64,000 bases of DNA. Source: Thereva unica (lineage: Eukaryota > Arthropoda > Insecta > Diptera > Therevidae). Every line of letters starts with the position of its first letter. The stretch's first letter is position 1. The DNA lies in contig OX465281.1 in the NCBI GenBank assembly GCA_949987705.1, positions 199,317,112 to 199,381,111 on the forward strand, in the 5' to 3' direction. The position numbers were made by a program, and so were the translations under genes. The notes beneath the pieces were generated by a model. The model worked only from the letters and a program-made list of their open reading frames with translations. It was not told the DNA's origin and did not search any database. This document shows, in pieces, positions 52,836 through 61,565 of this stretch.

Positions 52836-53309
52836 TTTCTTTAACAGGTTGAAGGATTCATCGCACAGTGCGTCCCATACGAATGGGACATCCTTTTTGA
52901 GGAGGTTCGTAAGGTGTTTGGCCATACCGGCAAAATTGGGGATGAATTTGCGGTAGTATCCTATAAGTCCTAGAAATGATTTGACTTGCTTAGGATTTTG
53001 TGGCGCATTTATGGTTTGGATGGCGGAAATCTTTTGAGGGTCTGGCTTGATGCCTTGATCAGTGATGGTATGCCCGAGGTACATTACTTCCTTGCTAAGG
53101 AATTTGCACTTTGAGGGTTGCAGCTTCAAGTTATACCTTTTTAGGCAGTCGAATACATCTCTTAGCTTGTTATTGTGGTCTGCAAGGTTATGTCCGTATA
53201 CCACGATGTCATCAAGATAGACGAAACAGCGCGTACCTTGGAGTCCTGCTAATACCACGTTCATTAGTCTTTGAAATGTGGCTGGTGCATTCCGCAGACC
53301 GAAGGGCAT
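52836..53309 (-). pseudogene. pol: Gypsy reverse transcriptase, palm and thumb part
   Basis: The frame starts near M-P-F-G-L-R-N-A-P-A-T-F-Q and holds the active-site box Y-L-D-D-I-V-V-Y, followed by the thumb and connection blocks L-G-H-T-I and F-L-G-L-I-G-Y-Y-R-K-F. The upstream finger and first palm motifs are missing because of an internal deletion at about 53325, where the frame also changes. The domain is cut on the other side by the SINE. Confidence 0.85.
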
Positions 53310-54545
53310 TCGGTTGAACTCGCCTTGTGAATTTCGGGAAGGCGATACGGCTTAGTGTTGACGGGAGGTTTTCCGGGGTGGATAGGAAGTGAGTGTTTTA
53401 TAGCGTCGGTGAAAGTTAGTTTGTCTCCTTCAATATAAAACAATTTATTGTATTCGCGGCAGAGATCCAAGATCGATTCTTGTTCTTCTTCGTTTAAATG
53501 GGATAAGTTTAGTGAGGACTTCAGTATTTCTAGCCGTTCCTGGACTTTGTCTTCGAGTTTTAGAGAAGAAGGTTTTAGCACATGGTAGTTGGACGACGGT
53601 TCGAATTTTGGAGTAGTGTGAAGTATAACTTCCTTTTCGGAGGTATTTAAGACAGCTATGTTTATGAAACCATTGATTGGTCGGGCAATAGTTCCGGATA
53701 TATATATCTGAGGCAATATTTCTTGTGAGTGACAAATAATTTCTCCTACCGTGTTGATAGGTCCAAGCCTAATTATTTTTTCGCACCGAGGGGGTATTGC
53801 CGGACTCCTAAAAGTGTTCGAGAATTTTGAAGTGTGTAGCTTTCCTGAATGGTAGAAGCTGAATGTTAGAGTATCATAATCTAATTTAGATTTGGTTTTC
53901 AAGAAGAAGTCTTGTCCTATGATGCCATCGGCAGTTATAGGGAAATCGGACGGAACTACGTGAAATGGGTGCGTTAAGGACTTACCGGTAGTAGTTTCTA
54001 TATTTAGATATACTAATCCTTTCGTGAAGATACTTTCAGGTGTAATACCAGTGATTTGAACGATAGTGTCTGTGTATACTAAGACTTCGTCCTGAAGCGT
54101 ACTAATTTTGATCAGGCTTAGCGAAGCGCCCGTATCCAGGAGTAAAAGATTGGAGTCAGGGATGGTTTCAGATATCTTGATAGAGACCTCGTTCATAAAT
54201 GTCCTAGGGTAATCAAGTGAGATAGTAAGAATAATTTTAGTGGAATTAGCAGAGATGGTAGGCGATTTAGTAGAGTTAGTAGGAATTGTGCCCGAGTTAG
54301 TAGAGTTAGTAGGAATGGTAGGCGAGTTAGTAGCAATGGTAGACGAATTAGTGGAGTTAGTAGGAATGGTAAACGAATTAGTGGGGTTACGTACGGATAT
54401 AGTAAAGTTAGGATGGCCCGTAAGGTCGAGTGCATTTGTAGAAGAATGTGAATTGAAATTGAAATTGCGGTTGCTCACTTCATGTCGCGAGCCCTGGTCA
54501 CCGAACCGCTTGGGCCAGGTGTTCGATAGTTTTCCGATGGGAAAA
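53264..54545 (-). pseudogene. pol: Gypsy protease and start of RT
   Basis: The frame is open from the junction at 54545. A T/N/S-rich stretch (about residues 25-85) is made of short repeats. The aspartic protease follows, with L-L-L-D-T-G-A-S-L-S near residue 110 and a G-I-I-G-Q-D block near 190. The first residues of RT (K-P-Y-R-L-P) come next. The remaining finger and palm sequence before the P-F-G-L-R-N-A-P block is deleted, and the reading continues out of frame. No ATG or gag is present. Confidence 0.8.
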
Positions 54546-55048
54546 CGTCCAAAACACCTTTCGACTATGCTTCGCGCTCTTGAATGGACTTCATTGAAGT
54601 ATCTTTCGGCTGGATCAGTAGGATTTCTATATGGTGTAATGAGCCATGGTTCTAATAGGTAACAACTATCACCTGTGTATGGAACATTACTAAATATTTT
54701 TTAATAAATGTCTCAAATTTGTTAACGGACCTAACAACCACATATTTCTGCTATCCTGATTTTCAAAATAGGATTTTATGTTGGATTGCCCCCAAACAAA
54801 GGAATCATGAGCCGCACCACCATAACTTGCGTTAATCGCACGTATCCTCATTTTGTGATCACATACCTACAACAGCAAAATTTATGTTATTTCTAAATGT
54901 AAATTAACCTTGAAACTACATATTACAATCATTGCGTTCAGGCTGTGTTTTTGCTTCCTATTGAAGTACATGTGCTCGTTCTGAGACGGTTTTAATAAGA
55001 ACACATGCGTACCGTCTATGTATGTATAACTTGCGTACCGTCTATGTC
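54546..55048 (-). repeat. 503-bp duplicate of a Harbinger gene segment
   Basis: This matches 29442-29944 over 503 bp with one difference that I can see (GTGTATGGAAC versus GTGTATGAAAC). It contains exons 3 to 5 of that transposase with their introns, including the doubled CGTACCGTCTATGT phrase. It has no terminal repeats and no target duplication. It lies exactly between broken Gypsy and broken LINE sequence, with 0-4 bp of shared bases at the joints. Confidence 0.92.
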
Positions 55049-55255
55049 GTTTTTTAGCGCGATGGCCGTGCCTCCATAGCCATCTTGTCTGTCCTTTCTT
55101 ACAATATTGTAGTTGCTCAGTTTAACCCGATCCGATGGCAAGAGCCAGGTTTCAACCGCAACAAAGATATCAATACTATTCGTGTTCAAGAACATTTCAA
55201 TTTCATTTAAATTTTTAAGCAGACTTTGGACATTAAGTTGGAGGACTTTTAACAT
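55049..55255 (-). pseudogene. LINE ORF2, first 69 codons of endonuclease
   Basis: From ATG 55255 the frame reads the start of an APE-type endonuclease: L-Q-L-N-V-Q-S-L near the start and V-A-V-E-T-W-L-L, the catalytic Glu region. It is cut at 55049 by the 503-bp Harbinger duplicate. The ATG overlaps the ORF1 stop (ATGTTAA). Confidence 0.8.
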
Positions 55256-56777
55256 TCAACAGATTTGCCTCTATGAAAGTTACCATCTAAATTTTTGATC
55301 CAAGCATTGATCTTGTTGAACACGTTTCTGGTGTGATCCGAGATAGGGGTATTATGATCTTTAGTAAGTAGAAGTCTAGACAGGTTTTTAAATTCGTCTT
55401 CAAATCTATTTGTGCAATCTATCAACGAATCAGGGTGTGAGGGTCTAATATTCCTAAAAGTTCCGAAAGAATCCTTAGGGTTCCTCAAATCTGACCCCGA
55501 TTTGGACACTGTTGCATATGACGGTCGGTGATTGAGACTCTTGCCAAGGGGGGGGGGGGGAGGGAGTTTTTTGTTTACCTGGTTTGTGCGAATTGTGGTA
55601 AGGCGACCTCCGGGCTCTGTTCCTGCACTTTAATATTCGCCAAGCATCCTCTCTGTTGTGGTTCCCTAACCGCATTATTTTCGTGATTTCTCTTTCCCTC
55701 AGTAGTATAGGGCAACTTTTGTCAAACGATGGATGTGGACCACCACAATTTACGCAAAAAGCTTTACTTTGGCACAGTCTTTTTTTGTTACATTGCGGAT
55801 CAGCGCATCTAGCACATACCTCTTTCAGGGCCTTACAAACCTTACTCCAATGCCCGAATCTCTGACATCTAAAACACCTCTTTGGAGCCGGAACATACTT
55901 ATGAACCAGAAAGCTGTTGTAATGTAACAAGCAATTTTCCCTTGATGTAAATTTTGACTTTATCAGTCTTAGTCCAAACGTGAGATTCAGAATCAGAGGT
56001 CTTCCACTTTTGACGAAAGACTTTCATGATTCTCCACAAAGGGTTTGCTCTTTCAAGACTCAAGCGCAATTCCTCCTCTTCCAGATCCTGATCGATACCA
56101 TGTAACAGGACAGGGGTAGCAATAGAGTTCAGAGGTATAAAAGTGTTAAAGTTGGGGGCAAGAGGGGTTTTAGTTAAAAAGGAATTAGCATCGTTGGAAT
56201 TATTGAAGACTACTTTGAATTTGTTGGAATGAATTTTGATTAATTTATCAACTCCAGGAATAGGTTCTAGAAGTTTGCCTATTCTGAGAGGATTAATGCT
56301 ATTTTTAAAGCTATCGCTTGTCGGGATAGCTTGAATCCTGACTTCAAAGGGACCAGAGTCTTTATCATCATAGAGATGATAAAAGATACCTCTGAACGGA
56401 GTGGGAGGTATAGTCAGTGAGCCAAGAGGTGGTTTACTGAGACTGGCATTGAAAGAGAGTTCAGATGTAAGGTCTTTAGAAGATCCAGGTTGTGGGGCAG
56501 TGTCATGGGACAGAGATTCCGCAATGGGTGCAAGAGTGCTGGCTTCCAAAGGGCTGCAATTCCCTATCTCTGTATTTATGGAAGTGTTTTCCTTCCGTGT
56601 CGACTCATTAGGTGGAGAAAGTCTTTTTGTGTTTTCAGATGACTTTGCTCCCAATCTAGAGGAAGATCTGGTCGAGGAGGAGACGCTAAGTCTTCTTTTA
56701 GACTCATTAGTGCTGGTGGATTTCTTTCTGTCCATTACACAAAGGCAAGAAGAGCCCCAAAGGCGCACTAACCACAA
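55249..56777 (-). pseudogene. LINE ORF1, gag-like with zinc knuckles, two frame breaks
   Basis: Three consecutive frames form one ORF1. 56735 (ATG of M-D-R-K-K-S) to about 55940 has a serine-rich N-terminus and an RNA-binding-like region. 55930-55475 has C-F-R-C-Q-R-F-G-H-W-S-K-V-C and two further Cys clusters. 55509-55249 is the C-terminal tail. The first break is near 55940. The second coincides with a run of 13 G (55548-55560). The order and the zinc knuckles match ORF1 of I/Jockey-type LINEs. Confidence 0.8.
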
Positions 56778-58132
56778 ACTTTAAAAATGGAAATGCAGTA
56801 GTACTTTCAACTATGTAGAACAGAGCATACAGAACAAGATAGGACAATAAATGTGACAAGATAAGTGTAACCGCATACAATGAGTCCCTGGTCAGAGGGA
56901 GGTACCTCCAGAAAATGATGTTTAGAAAATAAAACGCAAGCAGATAAGAGACTTGTCTCACAATTAATAAAATTACAAATAAAAGAAGAAAGACAAATTT
57001 TTAAGCAGGTAGATGTAAAAGACATGAGATCAAAAATTATTGACCATTCGTAAAATTATAATTAAACACAAACAAAAGCAAAGGACAAGAATTGAAGAAA
57101 TGTTATAAATGGATTAAAGTAAAATAGATGTAATTTAAAAAGTTCTACAAAAGTATTGATAAAAAATTTCCATGTAAAGCGTTTTTGTAAATTTAATGGT
57201 CAAAAAATGAGGGACATAAAAGTAAAAATTAATTTAAAATTTAATTAGAAATAATTTAAAATTTAATTTAATTGAAAAAGAGAAACATGTGTAGAGAAGA
57301 AGGAAATTGTAATTTAAAATAAAAAACGGAAGAATTAATAAGATTGCCGAAAGAATTTAAGATAAGTTAGAACACGATGTCTGAGACAAGGCACATAAAC
57401 CATGCGGTAGTTTAAATCACCCAAGAAGCATCAAAAATGGCTACCGAATTTCTTTTCTTTTCTACACGTGCATAAAAAAGAAAAAGGAAAATTTACTAAA
57501 TTCACTTGAATTCTTTAGGAAACACAAAACATGTTGAAGATAAAAATCACAAAAAACTATTAAAAAATAATAAAATATACAAAATTTTATAATAAAAGGA
57601 AAAAAAGTTAATATAGTTTTATAAATACTTGATCATTGGAGACCACCAAAAATGGCGTCTGAAAACCATAAGTCGGAAAAATTAAAAAACTCTACGGCAC
57701 CCACAGAGTGGAAAAGTATCACAAAATTTACTAAAATCAAATACAATCAAAAAGAAAACAAATTTATAAAATATTGATCACTTTTAACTAAACAATTACA
57801 CACTTTAAAACAAAAAATAAAATTTTTCTATTAACTCCAACATGGAGTCGATTGGTAGCTAGGTCTAGTTCCAACCAAGATCAGAGAGAGAGTGAGAATT
57901 TATATAAAAACTATTAAAACAACACCGGGACAGAATAATTTCAATCATTGACAGTTCTATCAATTTGTATATTTTTACAGCGGTTGTCATAAAACTTTAC
58001 GTATTTCAGTATTGCGGTTCTACGAAAATCTTTCTTTCGAGCTACGTGAACGCTCGATTTTTCTTTGCGTAATTTTATCGTTTTAAAATTCTTTTCGAAC
58101 GATTATCGACGTTCGACTTTCATGAATTGGCC
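56778..58132. other. LINE 5' noncoding region and spacer
   Basis: This AT-rich stretch has no supported ORF. Most is probably the 5' UTR of the LINE, in which phrases such as AAAATGGC recur near 57435 and 57650. From about 57930 to 58132 I see nothing recognisable before repeat R2 begins. Confidence 0.45.
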
Positions 58133-58789
58133 CCAGGTCCAATTTCTTTTTTGGTTATAGGTTTTGTAGGCCCGCAATAAATTTTTTATTTTGTTTTCTA
58201 TTTGTTTTTTTGTGACTGGAGTTTCCTAAAATAAAATAATGTTATTTTTGTTAAATAATAAGTTGAATAAACAAACCAAAACATAAAGGCCAATCAAATC
58301 CTCCAATATATTTTGAAAGGCAAACTGGCGTTTGCGCGCGTGCTCCAGCTCGTGCTTCCTCACGGAAAAGCAAGAGAGTAGAGCTTTCATTTCACTAATT
58401 GTCCAGGTATGCCTTTCTCTACAAAATAACAATTTTGTAAAAAAGAAGAATAATTTATTGTTACTTACACATTTATTTCCTCGCCCATTTTTCTCGTTGC
58501 CGCCATTTTTACCACCTAACTCAAACTGCAAATGACATTTCTCCAACCAACGTGAAGCTTGCTACATTTTGAAAAGAAAGGGAAATTTTGAAATTTCCCA
58601 AAACCTCGATAGAAACCCACATAAAACCTGGGTTTTCAGATTTGTATGAGGAAGAACTATAATATACATATATATCATTAAAAAAACACGGCTTATATAG
58701 AACTCGGACCTAATCGGTTTTTGACATTTCTTGACAATTTATTTTCATGTCATGTGTAGATGTCAATAACATCAGTGAATTAATACTAA

Positions 58790-59929
58790 CTAGTTGGGAT
58801 CCCCGTTACCGAAATTCGGTCACAAAAACAAAAAATATATAAAATTCACGATTTGTTCGAATTTAAATTCAATTTAAATATTTTTATTTCAAAAAAAATT
58901 ATACGCAATGGCGAATTTTTAATTACTATAAAACATTCCCATTGTCGCTCCAGAGCATCTAAAATTTCCCAGAATTTTTTAATCGCATCCATGACGTCTT
59001 GCTTGGCTATGTAGTGGAAAATAGCAGCAACATCAGTTTGTACAGCATCATTGAAACGACGAATATCAACTTGGTTATTAACTTTTATGATCATAGAAAC
59101 TTCAGCTGCAATATTCTCAGGTCTTTGACAATATTCATACATGGACCTGAATGAGTGAACAAAAGGATTGATCCGATCTAACTCCAAACCTATTTCACGC
59201 ATAATATCAATATTACATTCAATATTCGCATTTCTATTTATTCTATGATTAGCAGCAGTATCTACATCATAGAAATACAATTGTGCATAACATGGAGGTC
59301 GGCCATAGCCAGGAATTAAGGCACCAGTTCGGTGATAGAAAATGTTATGGATTTTAAATTGATATATGCCATTTGCAGTGTCATTTAACAAATTACACTC
59401 AGAGGTAATCATTGCAAAGGCAGCATTATACGAACGAATATTTGCAAAAAAAATTTTAGAACGATTTTTAATACCACTTTCATTCGAAGTTAATCCTTCA
59501 AAAAAATTATTGAAAAAGTAATTTGGAGAAAGTGGAGGTAGATTAACTTTGCCTTTATGACAACACAAAGAAAATGCCTCAGTATTACGTAAAGTTACTT
59601 CAGTCAGAAAATGTGCCGCCAAAAATCTACACAAACGCTTGTTTTTCTTTGTTTCTCATTCGCTTCACTGAAACGGCATTTGTGTCAATCGTAGGCTACT
59701 CAGCTCTACGTTGATGCTCACAAAAAATTCAAATTTTCCAACGGCTTTTTAAAATTCGAAAAATTAAAATCGCTATAACTTTTTTATTCGTGAATCGATT
59801 TCGTTTAAATTCCTTATTACAAAACTATGCCATAAAAAGAACATTTTCTGAAAATTTAAACGAAATCGGTCCACGAACAAAAAAGCCTTAGCGTGTACAA
59901 ACTTTTTGTTTGCCTATTAATATATAAGA
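58790..59929 (-). mobile_element. Short Helitron
   Basis: On the minus strand it begins TCTTATATATTAATAGGC and ends CCCAACTAG. It sits between an A and a T with no duplication, exactly the Helitron rule. R2 copy A has the uninterrupted site (AATACTAATAATC), which fixes both ends to the base. A small hairpin (ACCGAA/TTCGGT) lies about 15 bases before the CTAG end. At 1,140 bp it lacks a helicase and is non-autonomous. Confidence 0.97.
58846..59634 (-). pseudogene. Helitron Rep/helicase protein, N-terminal fragment
   Basis: The frame of about 262 codons carries the conserved N-terminal blocks of animal Helitron proteins: C-C-H-K-G-K-V-N-L-P-P-L, then N-I-R-S-Y-N-A-A-F-A, F-Y-H-R-T-G-A-L-I-P-G, and Y-A-Q-L-Y-F-Y-D-V-D. 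It ends before the HUH nuclease and helicase domains, which are absent from the element. The last residues are probably read-through into the 3' noncoding end. Confidence 0.85.
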
Positions 59930-60327
59930 TAATCTAAAATAATATATCAGAGTTTGTCCAGTAAGTAATTGGTAATATATCATATACTCTCATCTTGCAG
60001 ATGAGGTGGAAATTTTTTAATATAGGATTTTACAAAGCCACAAAAGTGGTCTACTGGATCATCTGCATCGTCTGTAATGTATTTTTTTTATAATGCGGAT
60101 AAGTTCCGCAGCTTAATCGTCGACATCATTTTTTTCTTTTAGTAGGTTTGTTGCTACTAGATCCCAATTTGGCATGATCCACTGCTACATTTCCATGGTC
60201 GTCGTCACTAATTTCCAGCTGTTCGTTTCCCATGTCGCTATTTAGGGAATCTGTCAGTAGTTCTCCAATTTTAGGATAATTACCATATGTCCTGTAATTT
60301 TTTGAAAAGTTATATAGTAATTAACTG

Positions 60328-61562
60328 TTCGGCCCGAACACCTAAACCTGAAAGGGGATAGGATTTCAGTTCAAAAAAACACAACACATAAAATATGAAT
60401 TTAGTTATTAATCAATTATCTACAAACTTAATTCTAAATAAAAATAAACTTAAAAATGAACTTAAAATTAAACTTATGAATTGAGGCCATGAGAGCCAGA
60501 GTGGCCTAATTACTTAAACAATACTTTTCAGTAGTAGGGAAGAAACACAAGCCCATATTTAAAAAAATTGTAACTTTAGAAATTTAATATATTTTATTAT
60601 TCTTTGGTGCTCAAATCTCTTAGTATGTAATATTCTTTATCTTTTAGGAATCATTTGAGCCCTAGGCACCATTATATATTTTTTTTTGTTAGATAGGCCA
60701 CTTTGGCATCTGGGTTTTAAGATTTATTGAAAAAAAAGCAGTTAGTCCAAAGTATTTATTATAATAAAAGTATCCATACATTTATAAACCTTCCTTTTAT
60801 GCATCAATCGCTATCCATTTCTTCATCTTCCACATGCAAATCATTCCTTACTGAAGCATTGTCCTTAATATTAGTATAATAGTCATGATGCACCGGGGGA
60901 ATGTACTGGAGAAGTTCCACCAAATCCTTTTTTTTCTCCACGCTTATTTGTTTTCCCACTGGATACAAAAGATCAAGCTGTAAATTAGCTAAAGCAATAG
61001 AATTTCTTTTCTTCAAGTCAACATTTTCAAACAGGTCTTCTGCATTATTTGAATATTTAAAAAATATGGTGAATGGGTGGTTTTTGTGATAAAGGAGCCA
61101 CTGAATACTTAGCCACTTAACTTTTGATTTTTCTGCAGTGACTTTTCGATTGGTAATATTATTTTCCAGTTTTTTAGTTGAATAGAAATCTTCTTTGGTC
61201 ATTTTTATAATTTTAAAGGGATTTTTCTTTCTAGCAGCCTTTATAACTTCAATCCAATCATCAGGTATGAAAATATTCTTAAAATATTTTTTCTTTTTTT
61301 CAATCAATCCAAAGTCCTGATCACACGCCAAATAAGAATGACCACTGACAAAAAATTTATGGTCTATATTTTCCACAACATAGTCTGGATGACTAGTGAT
61401 ATATTGACAAAGAGTGGCCATTTTTATGTTGCGGTTCTGGCCCCCACATTGGTCAGAATATAAAATTAACCTCTTGGTCTTGACATGTTCTTTAATGTAT
61501 CGCAATAAACAAGATCCTACTTCTTGTGGTCCTCTCGAGGCTACTGTTTCATCCCATACACA
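60328..61562 (-). mobile_element. Unassigned element carrying a YSDQCGGQNRN protein
   Basis: It begins at TTCGGCCCGAACACC, where R2 copy B breaks off, and is interrupted by a CACTA element at 61563. Because the rest lies beyond the window, I cannot see a matching end or duplication. The 475 bp before the ORF stop are noncoding. Confidence 0.55.
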
Positions 61563-61565
61563 CAC
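60804..61565 (-). pseudogene. Transposase-like protein, C-terminal part
   Basis: The 253-codon frame starts inside a conserved block V-W-D-E-T-V-A-S-R-G-P-Q-E-V-G-S and continues L-Y-S-D-Q-C-G-G-Q-N-R-N-I. H-K-F-F-V-S-G-H-S-Y-L, D-F-G-L-I-E-K, and P-D-D-W-I-E-V-I-K follow. I recognise this combination from an unnamed protein family that is repetitive in many insect genomes. The spaced acidic residues (D-E, S-D-Q, D-F-G-x-I-E) would fit an RNase-H-type transposase, but that is inference. The N-terminal part is separated by the CACTA insertion. Confidence 0.6.

Larger units (their letters stand above)
33586..54545 (-). mobile_element. Gypsy/errantivirus-like provirus hosting nested insertions
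   Basis: Minus-strand order: protease and RT (54545-52836), SINE, RNase H and integrase (52328-50587, with a MITE), hAT insertion (39715-50505), env (39076-37348), a second transposon (34365-37276), polypurine tract (34144-34131) and 3' LTR (34130-33586). Without insertions about 6.2 kb remain. The 5' LTR, primer-binding site and gag are gone. The 5' break at 54545 abuts a 503-bp Harbinger duplicate. It is an old, broken insect endogenous retroelement. Confidence 0.88.
55049..57930 (-). mobile_element. I-like LINE, 5' half (5' UTR, ORF1, start of ORF2)
   Basis: It has the same orientation as the RT/RNase H half at 30733-33585 and complementary content. The missing middle would be the rest of the endonuclease and the start of RT. 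That part was lost together with the 5' end of the Gypsy provirus. The 5' end is not sharply defined; the noncoding region upstream of ORF1 extends at least to about 57900. Confidence 0.75.
58133..60327 (-). repeat. Repeat R2 copy B, interrupted by a Helitron
   Basis: This matches copy A (15235-16612) closely, apart from the deletion between CGCG repeats near 58338 and the Helitron at 58790-59929. At 60327 it stops where another element begins; copy A continues there. A partial SANT-like frame (58546-58226) is retained, including W-T-I-S-E-M-K-A-L-L. Confidence 0.8.
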
